From contig RJVL01000002.1 of assembly GCA_003755025.1 (NCBI GenBank), forward strand, positions 248,001 to 312,000: DNA of 64,000 nt, written 5' to 3'. Source of the DNA: Diaphorobacter nitroreducens. Its GTDB lineage: Bacteria; Pseudomonadota; Gammaproteobacteria; Burkholderiales; Burkholderiaceae_C. Within the stretch, counting starts at the first letter, position 1. Every line of letters starts with the position of its first letter. Shown piece by piece: positions 1 through 8,968 of this stretch. The notes under the pieces are model-generated. The model was not told the DNA's origin and searched no databases. It saw only the letters and a program-made list of their open reading frames with translations. Made by a program: the position numbers and the translations under genes.

Positions 1-170
1 GCGTCGGGCGGGTCCACGTCGATGCGCAGCTCGGCGGGCTGCGCGAGGCGGCGCGCCTGGCGCCGGGAGACATCAAGAAAGGAGGAAAAAACGTCAGAAG
101 CGTCGGGGGCGGGCGGCGGCTTGGGCCACGCCAGCCATGACGACCAGAACGGCGGCAGGGACAGGTACAT
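1..170 (-). CDS. Hypothetical protein, N-terminal part only (runs off the window)
   Basis: An open frame starts at an ATG at 170 and stays open to position 1, so 56 codons are visible and the C-terminus lies outside the window. The protein begins MYLSLPPFWSSWLAWP, has a proline-rich stretch and then a charged segment. Nearly all third codon positions are G or C, which supports this frame over the overlapping ones. No strong ribosome binding site is seen. I do not recognise the family. The gene upstream on the same strand (CsgG-like) ends at a good terminator, so this is probably a separate transcription unit. Confidence 0.4.
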   Translation of the reverse strand, partial: MYLSLPPFWSSWLAWPKPPPAPDASDVFSSFLDVSRRQARRLAQPAELRIDVDPPD

Positions 171-295
171 GGAACTGCGGCAATAACAATGCGGCGCGCA
201 TGCTAGGCCACCGCACGCCTGAAGGCCAGCCCCGCCGGCGATACCGCACCCCGCGGGTGCGATACCGTGTCGTTCTTGGCGTTTTCGGGCTATGG

Positions 296-329
296 CCCTT
301 GCGAGAAAGACGCTGGCAGCTATGAATAA
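296..329 (-). repeat. Degenerate copy of the intergenic palindromic repeat (copy 1)
   Basis: Only one arm is well kept: CGCTGGCAGCTATGAATAA matches the side of the family that reads CAAGCGCTGACAGCTAT in full copies. The stem partner is eroded. It lies between the partial gene at the left edge and the terminator of the CsgG-like gene. Confidence 0.5.
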
Positions 330-357
330 CGAAGCACTTTCCCCATAAAGCGCCCAC

Positions 358-381
358 GAAAAAGCGGCCCGAAGGCCGCTT
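358..381 (-). terminator. Rho-independent terminator of the CsgG-like gene
   Basis: Read on the minus strand this is a GCGGCC stem with a TTCG tetraloop and a GGCCGC arm, followed by a run of five T. It lies 30 to 55 bases beyond the stop codon of the gene that ends at 414. A second GC hairpin (389-403) lies between the stop codon and the terminator. Confidence 0.85.
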
Positions 382-413
382 GCTTGCCAGGGGCGAAGCC
401 CCTTGCACCCCGC

Positions 414-1454
414 TCAGCGCGACAGCGCGCCGGCCGTGGCCGAGTCCAGGCGGCCGGTGACGGGCAGGCCCTGGGCCTGCTGGAACTCGCGCAGCGCACG
501 TGCCGTCTTGGGACCGGCGGAGCCGTCGGGCGTGCCCACGTTGTAGCCCATGGCGTTCAGGCGTTCCTGCGCCTCGCGCACCGACATGGCCGCACCCGCG
601 CGGGTCTGCGAGGGAGCCGCGCCGCCATCCACGCCCAGGCGGCCGCCGCCGCCCAGGCCCTGGCCCTGCACCGACTGCGCCTTGTAGCTGCGCAGCGCCA
701 CAACCATCTGGTTGTAGGCATCCATGAACGCAGCGGTGATCACCTTGCCTTGCGCGGTGTTCTGGTAGCCCCCCAGGCCACCGCCGGCCGAGCCGCCGAA
801 CAGGCTGCCGAAGCCGGCAAAGTCGCTCTTGGAGGCGCTGCCTTCGGAGGCCGCCACCTGCACGCCCGAGCGGTTGTCCACCAGGGTCAGCATGGCGCTG
901 GCCTCGCGCGTCTTCAGCCCGCCGCCGACGGCCGCCAGCGCACGGCCGCTGCCGCCGCCGATCAGGCCGCCCAGCACACCGCCGATGGCGCCTGCGTCGT
1001 TGTTCGAGAAGATGATCTCGGGCGACATGCCGTAGTCGGACGCCACCATCTGGCCCCGGCCAAAGTTGCTGCCACCGCGCATCTCGCCGGAGCCCATGAG
1101 CTGGCGCTCGCGGTCCATGGCGCGCATGCCGGCTGCGCCGCGCTCCACCACGATGAAGCAGTTGGACTGCTGGATCAGCAGGCGCAGCAGGTTGGCCGTG
1201 GGGGGCAGCTTGTACTCGTTGCGCAAGATGGTGTACCAGCCGGCGTCCTGGTTCTCGACCAGCGACACGGTGCCCAGGGGCGACTGGCAGCGCTCCAGCT
1301 GGCCGCTCTCGTTGGCGGCGCTGCCGCCGGCGGCAGCGCCGGTGGCCACGGTTTTGGACTCGGCGCTGCCCATCCGCATGTTGGTGGTTTCGCAGCCGGT
1401 CAGGGCCAGGGCGGCGCAGGCGGCCGCCAGCAGCGTCAGTGGTTTACGGGACAT
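414..1454 (-). CDS. CsgG/HfaB-like lipoprotein with C-terminal peptidoglycan-binding domain
   Basis: A 346-residue predicted outer-membrane lipoprotein. Residues 1-21 form a lipoprotein signal with the lipobox LTGC, so Cys21 should be acylated. The middle resembles the CsgG/HfaB family, whose members assemble into secretion pores; it has a glycine-rich stretch (GGVLGGLIGGGSGRALAAVGG). Residues about 290-346 match a peptidoglycan-binding type 1 domain (AQERLNAMGYNVGTPDGSAG, then TARALREFQQAQGL). The ATG at 1454 was chosen because a purine-rich Shine-Dalgarno (GAGGAAGG) precedes it and the signal peptide starts there. It has its own promoter and terminator. No curli or holdfast genes are nearby, so the exported substrate, if any, is unknown. 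Confidence 0.75.
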   Translation of the reverse strand: MSRKPLTLLAAACAALALTGCETTNMRMGSAESKTVATGAAAGGSAANESGQLERCQSPLGTVSLVENQDAGWYTILRNEYKLPPTANLLRLLIQQSNCFIVVERGAAGMRAMDRERQLMGSGEMRGGSNFGRGQMVASDYGMSPEIIFSNNDAGAIGGVLGGLIGGGSGRALAAVGGGLKTREASAMLTLVDNRSGVQVAASEGSASKSDFAGFGSLFGGSAGGGLGGYQNTAQGKVITAAFMDAYNQMVVALRSYKAQSVQGQGLGGGGRLGVDGGAAPSQTRAGAAMSVREAQERLNAMGYNVGTPDGSAGPKTARALREFQQAQGLPVTGRLDSATAGALSR

Positions 1455-1569
1455 AGCTTTCCTTCCTCTCTCTCTTTTCTTGCATTCCGGGGTGTGTGGA
1501 CACGTCTCAACCGAGGCGTTGCGGTCTGCGCACCCGGTACGGGAGCGGCGTGGCCGACGTGAATGCAAA

Positions 1570-1597
1570 ATCATACCGATTCGGCAGTTTTTGCAAC
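1570..1597 (-). promoter_or_regulatory. Possible sigma-70 promoter of the CsgG-like gene
   Basis: On the minus strand a GTTGCA hexamer (1592-1597) lies 16 bases before TATGAT (1570-1575). A direct repeat of TTTGCAA overlaps the -35 side. It is about 115 bases upstream of the start codon. Seen by eye only. Confidence 0.35.
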
Positions 1598-1620
1598 CGA
1601 TGTTTGCAAGTTGTTTCGTT

Positions 1621-2418
1621 TTAGTGTGGCGCAGCACCGTCCCCCGGCAAAGGCAATTGGTAGATCCACACCGCATGGCCGGCGAAGGAATCCAGCCGCG
1701 CGCTGGGGCACACGCCCGGCACGGCGAACGCCAGACTCACGAGCCAGCGGCCCGGCGCCATCTCCGCGCGGGCCTTCGCGGCCACACGGGCCATGCTCTC
1801 GGGCCGCTGGAACACGTACACAAGGTCGTAACCGCCCCAGTCTGCGGCCCAGAGGTCACCGCGCCGCACGCGCGCCCAGGGGCAGCGCAGCCGGCACAGC
1901 AGCGCCAAGGGTCCGCTCCACTCCAGGCCGTGCAGCCGCGCCTGCGGATAGGCCGCGCGCAGGGCCTTGAGGCCATCGCCCAGGCCACAGCCGGCGTCCA
2001 GCACGGCAGCACCCGCGGGCAGCGGCGCGGCGTCCTGCAGGCCGTGCAGCGCACCCGGCGGGGTGGGAAACAGCGGCGCATCGCGCCAGGCATTGAGCGG
2101 ATACACCAGCAGCAGCAGCGCCAGCGGCAGCAGCCAGCCCCAGGCCGGCAGCGCCACCGCGCCCCCCAGCGCCGCCGACAAGGGAAAGCCCAGCGCGATC
2201 AGGCCGCGGCGCCACCAGCCCTGCGCCAGCAGGCTGCCCGCCACACCCACGGCGCAGGCCAGCCCGAGCGCTGCCAGCGGAGCCACGCTGCCGCGCAGGC
2301 CCGCGAACAGCAGCCACGCCGCTGCCCACACCAGCACCGCCGGCAGCGGCCAGGGCAGGACGATGCGCCGCGGCGGCGGCGCGTGCAGATGATGGAGTCG
2401 GCGGGGCCGGCGCGGCAT
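1621..2418 (-). CDS. Membrane-anchored class I SAM-dependent methyltransferase-like protein
   Basis: 265 residues. The N-terminal third is arginine- and proline-rich and then strongly hydrophobic, with about three to four membrane segments between residues 18 and 110. The rest resembles a Rossmann-fold methyltransferase: the SAM-binding motif VLDAGCGLGDG lies at residues 139-149, and RGDLWAADWGGYDLVYVFQR follows further on. The ATG at 2418 lies 25 bases after the parB stop codon, which suggests the two genes are cotranscribed. The substrate cannot be told from sequence. Confidence 0.65.
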   Translation of the reverse strand: MPRRPRRLHHLHAPPPRRIVLPWPLPAVLVWAAAWLLFAGLRGSVAPLAALGLACAVGVAGSLLAQGWWRRGLIALGFPLSAALGGAVALPAWGWLLPLALLLLVYPLNAWRDAPLFPTPPGALHGLQDAAPLPAGAAVLDAGCGLGDGLKALRAAYPQARLHGLEWSGPLALLCRLRCPWARVRRGDLWAADWGGYDLVYVFQRPESMARVAAKARAEMAPGRWLVSLAFAVPGVCPSARLDSFAGHAVWIYQLPLPGDGAAPH

Positions 2419-2443
2419 GGGCACGGGCCGCAACGATGCGGCG

Positions 2444-3439
2444 TCAGCCGCCGCGCAGGCGCTCGATGAGGCCGTTGAGCGCCTCCAGCGAGCCAAACTG
2501 GATGGCCAGCTCGCCCATCTCCTCGACCCGGCTGCCGCGCTTGACGCGCTTCTTGACGCGCACCTCGACCTCGGCCATGAGCAGGTCGGACAACTCTTCC
2601 TCCACGCGCTTGAGGTCGCGCGACTTGTCCTTCTTGGGCTTTTGCGGCGTGAGGGCGAACTCCGCCCCCAGCTTCTTGACGAGGCTCTCGGCCTCGCGCA
2701 CCGACAGCTTCTTCGCCGCGATCTGGTTGCCCGCGGTGATCTGCGCCGCGCGCTCCAGCGACAGCAGCGCACGCGCGTGGCCCATGTCGATGTCGCCGGC
2801 CATGAGCATGGTCTGCACCGGCTCGGCCAGGTTCAAAAGGCGCAGCAGGTTGCTCGCCGCGCTGCGCGAGCGGCCCACGGCCTGCGCCGCCTGTTCGTGG
2901 GTGAGGCCGAATTCGCGGATCAGGCGCTGCAGGCCCTGGGCCTCTTCCAACGGGTTGAGGTCTTCGCGCTGGATGTTCTCGATGAGCGCCATGGCCGCGG
3001 CCGCCTCGTTGGGCACGTCGCGCACCAGCACCGGCACCTCGGCCAGGCCCGCCAGGCGTGAGGCGCGAAAGCGCCGCTCGCCCGCGATGATTTCGTACAA
3101 CGGCCCACTGGCGCTGAGGGCGCCCATCGCCGCCGAAGCCCCCTGCGTTGCACGCTCCTGGCGGCGCTGTTGCGCCTGTTCGTCGTCGAGGCGACGCACG
3201 AGGATCGGCTGCATGATGCCCTGGGCCTTGATGGATTCGGCCAGTTCGTACAGCGCGCCCTCGTCCATGCGCGTGCGCGGCTGGTAGATGCCGGGCACGA
3301 GCCGGTCCAGGGCCAGCGTGCTCACCGGCCCGTCTGCCGCACCCGCTGCGTTGGCGCCGGCGGGCGCCTTGTCGGCCACCTTGGGGCCCAGCAGTGCTTC
3401 CAGGCCGCGTCCCAGGCCCTTGGGTTTCTTGGTGACCAT
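2444..3439 (-). CDS. parB: Chromosome-partitioning protein ParB
   Basis: 331 residues. The protein binds parS, spreads along DNA as a CTP-dependent clamp and acts with ParA to segregate new origins. The N-terminus carries the ParA-contact segment KGLGRGLEALLG (7-18). The ParB/Srx-like CTP domain includes GERRFRASRLAGL (120-132) and ENIQREDLNP (154-163). The helix-turn-helix is at about 179-202 (LTHEQAAQAVGRSRSAASNL). A C-terminal dimer domain ends the protein. A spacer rich in Q and A (about 85-112) is longer than usual. Cotranscription with the hydrolase and parA is likely, with only a 6-base gap to the hydrolase stop side. Four parS sites lie 2-5 kb upstream. Confidence 0.97.
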   Translation of the reverse strand: MVTKKPKGLGRGLEALLGPKVADKAPAGANAAGAADGPVSTLALDRLVPGIYQPRTRMDEGALYELAESIKAQGIMQPILVRRLDDEQAQQRRQERATQGASAAMGALSASGPLYEIIAGERRFRASRLAGLAEVPVLVRDVPNEAAAAMALIENIQREDLNPLEEAQGLQRLIREFGLTHEQAAQAVGRSRSAASNLLRLLNLAEPVQTMLMAGDIDMGHARALLSLERAAQITAGNQIAAKKLSVREAESLVKKLGAEFALTPQKPKKDKSRDLKRVEEELSDLLMAEVEVRVKKRVKRGSRVEEMGELAIQFGSLEALNGLIERLRGG

Positions 3440-3445
3440 GTGTCT

Positions 3446-3988
3446 TCAGTCCTTGTTCATCAATGCGCGCAGCAGTGCGTGCCCTTCGGGCCAGTCGCCC
3501 AGGTCGGAATCGGCGTTGATATGGCCGCGGGGCCCAGAATCCACGAAGCGTGCGCCCCATGCACCGGCCAGCGTCTGCGCACGCTCAAAGCTGCAGTAAG
3601 GATCGTCCTGGCTGCCCACCAGCACGGCCGGAAAGGGCAGCACCTGGCGCGCGATGGGCGCCCAGCCGGGGATCTGCGCGGCCAAGTCGGGCCGCTCCAC
3701 ATCACCCGGCGCCACCAGCAGGGCGCCGCGCACCTTGTGCGCGTGGCGGGTGTGCGCCGCCCACCAAGCGGTGAGGATGCACCCCAGGCTGTGCGCGGCC
3801 AGCACCACCTCGCCCGGCGCATCAGCCACGACCTCTTCCAGCCGCGCGGACCAGTCGCCGCGCAACGGACGCATCCAGTCGTGCTGCTGCACGCGCTGGT
3901 AGCCATGCAGCCGCTCCCACTCGGTTTGCCAGTGGCCGGGGCCGGAGTTCTGCCAGCCGGGCAGGAGAAGGATCTGGGAGGGGTTCAT
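3446..3988 (-). CDS. RBBP9/YdeN-family serine hydrolase between parA and parB
   Basis: 180 residues. A small alpha/beta-hydrolase: LLLPGWQNSGPGHWQTEWE (8-25) is the family's N-terminal signature, the nucleophile Ser67 lies in AHSLGC, an acidic residue lies in GSQDDP, and a late histidine lies in GHINADSDLGDW. The family is serine hydrolases of mostly unknown substrate. The gene lies between parA and parB on the same strand, and the next gene, parB, starts 7 bases after its stop, so it is probably cotranscribed; any link to segregation is inference. Confidence 0.8.
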   Translation of the reverse strand: MNPSQILLLPGWQNSGPGHWQTEWERLHGYQRVQQHDWMRPLRGDWSARLEEVVADAPGEVVLAAHSLGCILTAWWAAHTRHAHKVRGALLVAPGDVERPDLAAQIPGWAPIARQVLPFPAVLVGSQDDPYCSFERAQTLAGAWGARFVDSGPRGHINADSDLGDWPEGHALLRALMNKD

Positions 3989-4003
3989 GCGGCGTCACTA
4001 TGA

Positions 4004-4050
4004 TTTATATAGCTGATAGCGCTTATCCAATCAGCCTTGGAGGCCATTTT
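4004..4050 (+). repeat. Intergenic palindromic repeat, copy 2
   Basis: Reads TATAGCTGATAGCGCTTATC then CTTGGAGGCCATTTTG, with a degraded right stem. It fills the gap between the hydrolase start and the parA stop codon. Confidence 0.7.
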
Positions 4051-4074
4051 GACCTGTAAGACCTTGGCCAGGCA

Positions 4075-4845
4075 TCACATGCGCTTCACGCGCTCCACCA
4101 TCTCGCGCGCGAACTCCAGAAAAGCCTGGCTGCCCTTCGCCGCGGGATCGAACACAACGCCGGGCAAACCGTAGCTGGGCGCCTCGGCCAGGCGCACGTT
4201 GCGCGGGATCACGGTGTCGAACACCTTGTCGCCGAAGTGGTCCTTGAGCTGCTCGCTGACCTGGCTTTGCAGCGTGATGCGCGGGTCGAACATCACGCGC
4301 AGCAGGCCGATGATTTGCAGGTCGGGATTCAGGTTGGCATGCACCTGCTTGATGGTGTTCACCAGATCGGTCAGGCCCTCCAGCGCGAAGTACTCGCACT
4401 GCATCGGCACGATGACGCCGTGGGCGCTGCACAGGCCGTTCAGCGTGAGCATGGACAGGGAGGGCGGGCAGTCGATGAGCACGAAATCGTAGTCGGAGTC
4501 CACCGCGGCCAGGGCGGCCTTCAGGCGGCGTTCGCGCTGCTCCAGCGGCACCAGTTCCACCTCTGCCCCGGCGAGTTCGCGGTTGGCGCCCAGCACGCGG
4601 TAGCCGCACTGCTCCGACAGCACGGCGGCCTCCGGCACCGAGGCCGACTCCAGCAGCACGTCGTACACCGACAGCTCCAGCGCGCGCTTGTCCACGCCCG
4701 AGCCCATGGTGGCATTGCCCTGCGGGTCCAGGTCCACGAGCAGCACGCGCTGGCCGATCTTGGCCAGGCCCGCGGCCAGATTGACGGAAGTGGTGGTCTT
4801 GCCGACCCCACCCTTTTGATTGGCAATGCAGAAGATCTTGGCCAT
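4075..4845 (-). CDS. parA: Chromosome-partitioning ATPase ParA (Soj)
   Basis: 256 residues from the ATG at 4845. A deviant Walker A motif KGGVGKT (11-17) marks a MinD/ParA ATPase that binds DNA as an ATP dimer and is stimulated by ParB. VDLDPQGNATMGSG and the Walker B region DFVLIDCPPSLSMLTLNGL are intact, and the length is normal for the family. A TTG three codons upstream is the alternative start; neither has a strong Shine-Dalgarno, and the ATG gives the usual MAKIFCIANQ N-terminus. The gene lies 16 bases downstream of the LysE gene, in the mnmG-to-parB block. Confidence 0.97.
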   Translation of the reverse strand: MAKIFCIANQKGGVGKTTTSVNLAAGLAKIGQRVLLVDLDPQGNATMGSGVDKRALELSVYDVLLESASVPEAAVLSEQCGYRVLGANRELAGAEVELVPLEQRERRLKAALAAVDSDYDFVLIDCPPSLSMLTLNGLCSAHGVIVPMQCEYFALEGLTDLVNTIKQVHANLNPDLQIIGLLRVMFDPRITLQSQVSEQLKDHFGDKVFDTVIPRNVRLAEAPSYGLPGVVFDPAAKGSQAFLEFAREMVERVKRM

Positions 4846-4861
4846 GCGGGGCAATTCGCTA

Positions 4862-5476
4862 TTACTTGGAAATGGCCAGCTTGACGCCGAAGCCGATGAG
4901 GAACACGCCCGCCGTTTTCTCCAGCACGCGCGCCACCGTGGGGTTGGCGCGCATGCGCTCGGCCAGGAAGTGCGTGAGCAGCACCACGACCAGGCTGTAC
5001 AGGAAGGTGAGCGTGGCGATGGTGGCGGCCATGGCGGCGAAGGTGACCAGCCCGCGGTGCGTGGCCGGGTTCACGAACAGTGGGAAGAAGGCCATGTAGA
5101 ACACGATGGCCTTGGGGTTGAGCAGCGTGATGACCGCCCCCTGGCGGAAGTAGTGGCGCGGCGCGATGTTCAGCACCGGCGCCTCCCCCGGCTTGGCGGT
5201 GAGCATCTTGTAGCCCATCCAGCCCAGGTAGACGGCGCCCAGCCATTGCACGGCATGGAATGCCGCCGGATACGCGGCCAGCAGGCCCGCCACGCCCGCC
5301 ACCGCCATCCACATGAGCACCTGGTCGGCGGCGATCACGCCCATGCAGGCGGCCATGCCGGCCCGCACACCGCCCTTGCCGGTGGAAGTGATGAGCGCCA
5401 GATTGCCCGGCCCCGGGATGGCGAGGAACAACACGATGGCGGCGACGAATGCGCCGTAGTCTGCAATGCCGAACAT
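4862..5476 (-). CDS. LysE-family amino-acid exporter
   Basis: 204 residues and almost entirely hydrophobic, with about five to six membrane segments. GNLALITSTGKGGVRAGMAA after the first segment and the YLGWMGYKML stretch are typical of the LysE/RhtB export family, which moves amino acids or related compounds out of the cell. It lies 34 bases from rsmG and 16 bases from parA on the same strand, so it appears to be a passenger gene inside the partition operon. The substrate is not predictable. Confidence 0.9.
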   Translation of the reverse strand: MFGIADYGAFVAAIVLFLAIPGPGNLALITSTGKGGVRAGMAACMGVIAADQVLMWMAVAGVAGLLAAYPAAFHAVQWLGAVYLGWMGYKMLTAKPGEAPVLNIAPRHYFRQGAVITLLNPKAIVFYMAFFPLFVNPATHRGLVTFAAMAATIATLTFLYSLVVVLLTHFLAERMRANPTVARVLEKTAGVFLIGFGVKLAISK

Positions 5477-5510
5477 GGGAGCGCCTTGCGAAGCGGGAGG
5501 GGGCTTGAGT

Positions 5511-6191
5511 TTACGCGACGGGGCGCAGCCAGAGGATGCAGCGTTCGGCCTGCAGCCCCGGCACAGTGAGTTGTTCCACGTGAAACACGCCTACATCCGC
5601 CGGTAGCGCGGCAATCTCGTCGTGCGGGTGCTTTCCCTTCATGGCCAGCCACACGCCGTGCGGTGCCAGTGCCTGGCGCGACCAGGCGGTGAAGTCCGCC
5701 AGAGCGGCAAAGGCGCGGCAACTGACCACATCGAACGGACCGGCCAGCGTTTCCACGCGCGCATGAATGCCATGCAGGTTGGACAGACCGAGGGTGCCAG
5801 CCGCCTGCTGGATGAACGCTGCTTTCTTGGCCACGGTGTCCACGCAACTCACATCCACTTCCGGGCAACAAATGGCGAACACCACGCCAGGCAGTCCCCC
5901 GCCTGATCCCACATCCAGCAGCCGTGCGCCCGGGCGGGCCGCACTGCCCTGCCCCGTTTGCGCGACATGGCGGCGCAGCGGCGGGACGGCAGCCAGGCTG
6001 TCCAGCAGGTGGTGCGTGAGCATTTCCTGCGGATCGCGCACCGCCGTGAGGTTGTAGACCTTGTTCCACTTTTGCAGCAGCGCCAGGAAGTCCAATAGCT
6101 GTGTGATTTGCGCTTCCGACAGATCCAACCCCAAGGCGTTGGCGCCCTCACGCAGGGTGTACTCAAGGCTTGTGTTCGACACCACGCTCAT
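5511..6191 (-). CDS. rsmG: 16S rRNA (guanine-527-N7)-methyltransferase RsmG (GidB)
   Basis: 226 residues. It methylates G527 of 16S rRNA. The N-terminal helical part has [20 protein letters not shown], and the SAM motif [17 protein letters not shown] follows at about residue 90. VSCRAFAAL and the [10 protein letters not shown] region also fit the family. The start codon overlaps the mnmG stop as ATGA, showing translational coupling in the usual gidA-gidB order. A parS site is embedded in the 3' part of the gene and is read as the peptide FHVEQ. Confidence 0.97.
   Translation of the reverse strand: MSVVSNTSLEYTLREGANALGLDLSEAQITQLLDFLALLQKWNKVYNLTAVRDPQEMLTHHLLDSLAAVPPLRRHVAQTGQGSAARPGARLLDVGSGGGLPGVVFAICCPEVDVSCVDTVAKKAAFIQQAAGTLGLSNLHGIHARVETLAGPFDVVSCRAFAALADFTAWSRQALAPHGVWLAMKGKHPHDEIAALPADVGVFHVEQLTVPGLQAERCILWLRPVA
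5572..5587. promoter_or_regulatory. parS centromere site 1 (inside rsmG)
   Basis: TGTTCCACGTGAAACA matches the consensus palindrome TGTTTCACGTGAAACA at 15 of 16 positions. Confidence 0.85.
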
Positions 6192-8161
6192 GCGACCGTC
6201 TCCACCCCATCCGCCGGCTGCGGGGCAAACCCCTTGAAACCGCCCTTCTTCAAGTGGACCATCAGCAGCGAGATCGCCGCCGGCGTCACCCCGGAAATGC
6301 GCGACGCCTGGCCCAACGTCTCCGGCCGGTGCTTCTGCAATTTTTGCCGCACCTCGATCGACAAGGCCGCCACTTGCATGTAGTCCAGATCTTCGGGCAG
6401 GCGCAGCTTCTCGAAGTGCGCGGCGCGCTGCACCTCGTCCCGTTGGCGGTCGATATAGCCCGCGTACTTGGCGGCAATCTCGACCTGCTCGATCACGGGT
6501 GCGCTCAGCTCGCCCAACGTTTCACGTGAAACAGCCTCGCTTGCATACTTGCCGCCATCCATGGTCGTCAGTGCGTCGTACCCTACGTCCGGACGGCGCA
6601 ACAGGTCGAAGAGGTTGTATTCATGTTCGATGGCTTTACCCAGCACGCGCTCGGCCTCCACCGTGGGCAGGTTGCGCGGGTTCACCCATGTCGATTTCAA
6701 ACGCTCTGTTTCACGTGAAACCGCATCGCGCTTGCGGCTGAAAGCGTCCCAGCGCGCATCATCCACCAAACCCATGCGACGCCCCGCATCGGTCAGGCGC
6801 ATGTCGGCGTTGTCCTCGCGCAGCTGCAGGCGGAACTCGGCGCGGCTGGTGAACATGCGGTAGGGCTCGGTCACGCCCTTGGTGATCAGATCGTCCACCA
6901 ACACGCCCAGATAGGCCTCGTCGCGCGCGGGCACCCAGGCACCCTCCCCTCGGCATTGCAGCGCGGCGTTGATACCGGCGAACAGGCCCTGCGCCGCCGC
7001 CTCCTCGTACCCTGTGGTGCCATTGATCTGGCCGGCGAAGAACAGGCCCTGGATCTGCCGCGTCTCGAAACTGCTCTTGAGCGAACGCGGGTCGAAGTAG
7101 TCGTACTCGATGGCGTAGCCCGGCCGCAGGATGTGCGCGTTCTCCAGGCCACGCATCGAGCGCACCAGGTCGTACTGGATGTCGAACGGCAGGCTGGTGC
7201 TGATGCCGTTGGGGTAGAACTCGTGCGTGGTCAGCCCTTCCGGCTCCAGAAAGATCTGATGGCTTTCTTTGTCCGCAAAGCGGTTGATCTTGTCCTCCAC
7301 GCTGGGGCAGTAGCGCGGGCCCACGCCTTCGATCTTGCCGGTGAACATGGGACTGCGGTCAAAGCCGCTGCGGATGATCTCGTGCGTGCGCGCGTTGGTG
7401 TGCGTGATCCAGCACGGAACTTGGCGCGGGTGCATGGCCGTGCTGCCCATGAAGCTGAACACCGGCACAGTACCCTCGTTCACGCCGCCGGGCATGCCAT
7501 CGCCGGGTTGCTCCTCACACTGGCTGAAGTCGATGCTGCGCCCGTCGATGCGCGGCGGAGTGCCGGTCTTCAAGCGCCCCTGGGGTAGCTGCAACTCCTT
7601 CAGGCGTGCCGACAGGCTTACGGCCGGCGGATCCCCCGCGCGGCCCGCTGCGTAGTTGTTCAGACCCACGTGGATCTTGCCGTCCAAGAAGGTACCCGCC
7701 GTCAGCACCACCGCGCGACTGCGAAAGCGGATACCCACCTGCGTGACGGCGCCCACCACGCGGTCGCCCTCCACCATCAGGTCGTCCACCGCCTGCTGGA
7801 ACAACCACAGGTTGGGCTGGTTCTCCAGCATGCGGCGGATGGCCGCCTTGTAGAGGATGCGGTCGGCCTGCGCACGCGTGGCGCGCACGGCCGGGCCCTT
7901 GCTGCTGTTGAGGATGCGGAACTGGATGCCCGCCTCATCGGTCGCCAGCGCCATCGCGCCGCCCAGCGCGTCCACTTCCTTCACCAGGTGGCCCTTGCCA
8001 ATGCCGCCGATGCTGGGGTTGCAGCTCATCTGCCCCAGCGTCTCGATGTTGTGCGTGAGCAGCAGCGTGCGGCTGCCCATGCGCGCGGCGGCCAGCGCGG
8101 CCTCGGTGCCGGCATGGCCTCCGCCAACGACGATGACATCGAAATCCTGGGGGTACAACAT
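6188..8161 (-). CDS. mnmG: tRNA uridine-34 carboxymethylaminomethyl-modifying enzyme MnmG (GidA)
   Basis: 657 residues. An FAD protein that, with MnmE, installs the cmnm5 group on wobble uridine 34 of tRNA. The dinucleotide-binding motif [19 protein letters not shown] is at residues 11-29; [19 protein letters not shown], the second conserved block ([14 protein letters not shown]) and [15 protein letters not shown] are present, as is the C-terminal MnmE/tRNA-binding domain. Two parS sites are embedded in the coding sequence, both read as VSRET. It heads the mnmG-rsmG-lysE-parA-parB block. mnmE is at the other end of the window, 54 kb away. Confidence 0.98.
   Translation of the reverse strand: MLYPQDFDVIVVGGGHAGTEAALAAARMGSRTLLLTHNIETLGQMSCNPSIGGIGKGHLVKEVDALGGAMALATDEAGIQFRILNSSKGPAVRATRAQADRILYKAAIRRMLENQPNLWLFQQAVDDLMVEGDRVVGAVTQVGIRFRSRAVVLTAGTFLDGKIHVGLNNYAAGRAGDPPAVSLSARLKELQLPQGRLKTGTPPRIDGRSIDFSQCEEQPGDGMPGGVNEGTVPVFSFMGSTAMHPRQVPCWITHTNARTHEIIRSGFDRSPMFTGKIEGVGPRYCPSVEDKINRFADKESHQIFLEPEGLTTHEFYPNGISTSLPFDIQYDLVRSMRGLENAHILRPGYAIEYDYFDPRSLKSSFETRQIQGLFFAGQINGTTGYEEAAAQGLFAGINAALQCRGEGAWVPARDEAYLGVLVDDLITKGVTEPYRMFTSRAEFRLQLREDNADMRLTDAGRRMGLVDDARWDAFSRKRDAVSRETERLKSTWVNPRNLPTVEAERVLGKAIEHEYNLFDLLRRPDVGYDALTTMDGGKYASEAVSRETLGELSAPVIEQVEIAAKYAGYIDRQRDEVQRAAHFEKLRLPEDLDYMQVAALSIEVRQKLQKHRPETLGQASRISGVTPAAISLLMVHLKKGGFKGFAPQPADGVETVA
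6518..6533. promoter_or_regulatory. parS centromere site 2 (inside mnmG)
   Basis: CGTTTCACGTGAAACA matches the parS consensus at 15 of 16 positions, with the first base changed. Confidence 0.9.
6707..6722. promoter_or_regulatory. parS centromere site 3 (inside mnmG)
   Basis: TGTTTCACGTGAAACC matches the parS consensus at 15 of 16 positions, with the last base changed. Confidence 0.9.
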
Positions 8162-8316
8162 GGTGGGGTGCTCCGGGCCCGCTGCGGCCCTGTCAAACGG
8201 TGAACAAGCCCGGCTTTCACGGCGCCGGTACCGCCCCCACCCTCGCGCCTGCGCTGCCGGCCCGGCGGGGAACCCGTGATTTTCCCATCTTTGCCTCCCC
8301 GATGCGCGGCGGGGTT

Positions 8317-8332
8317 TGTTTCACGTGAAACC
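8317..8332. promoter_or_regulatory. parS centromere site 4 (upstream of mnmG)
   Basis: TGTTTCACGTGAAACC in the 212-base gap between the divergent mnmG and flavin reductase genes. It matches 15 of 16 consensus positions and is the only strong parS outside a coding sequence here. Confidence 0.9.
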
Positions 8333-8373
8333 GCGCAGGAAAAGTGTGCCCGGCCTGTGCTCCAATCCCGCGC

Positions 8374-8958
8374 ATGAAGTTCCTCGTGTTCGCGGGCAGC
8401 ACCCGCACCCATTCATTCAACCGCCGTCTGGCCGCCGTGGCCGCACACATGGCGCGCGACGCCGGCGCCGACGTCACGCTGCTGGAGCTGGCCGACTTCG
8501 ACATCCCCCTCTACAACGCCGACCTGGAGACCGCGGGCACCCCGGCCGACGTGATCCGGCTGAAGGAAGTGCTGGACGCCCACCCCGCCTGGGTGATCTG
8601 CTCGCCCGAATACAACGGCAGCTACACCGGCCTGCTCAAGAACACCATCGACTGGGCCTCCAGCCCCGTGGCCGGACACGCGGAATGGAGTGACGGCACA
8701 CGCCCGTTCGCGGGCAAGGTGGTGGGCATGCTCAGCGCGTCCAACGGCGCACTGGGCGGCCTGCGGTCGCAAAGCCACCTGGCGCCGCTGCTGCTCAACC
8801 TGGAATGCTGGCTGGCGCCGCGCCACTTCGCGCTGCCGCGCGCGGCCAGTGCCTTCGACGCCCAGGGCCAGCTGGTCGACGCAAGCCAAGCCGCCCACGT
8901 GCGCGGCGTGGTGGAGCAGGTCCTGTGGGCTGCCGGGCGGCTGCACGGCACCGCGTGA
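8374..8958 (+). CDS. NAD(P)H-dependent FMN reductase
   Basis: 194 residues of the flavodoxin-fold NADPH-dependent FMN reductase family. The FMN phosphate loop [13 protein letters not shown] follows the first strand, and [18 protein letters not shown] is the family's second signature. Such enzymes reduce free or bound flavin, quinones or azo dyes. ATG 8374 gives the standard MKFLVFAGS start. It is divergent from mnmG and 42 bases from a parS site. Repeat copy 3 follows the stop codon. Confidence 0.9.
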   Translation: MKFLVFAGSTRTHSFNRRLAAVAAHMARDAGADVTLLELADFDIPLYNADLETAGTPADVIRLKEVLDAHPAWVICSPEYNGSYTGLLKNTIDWASSPVAGHAEWSDGTRPFAGKVVGMLSASNGALGGLRSQSHLAPLLLNLECWLAPRHFALPRAASAFDAQGQLVDASQAAHVRGVVEQVLWAAGRLHGTA

Positions 8959-8968
8959 CAGAAGCAAA

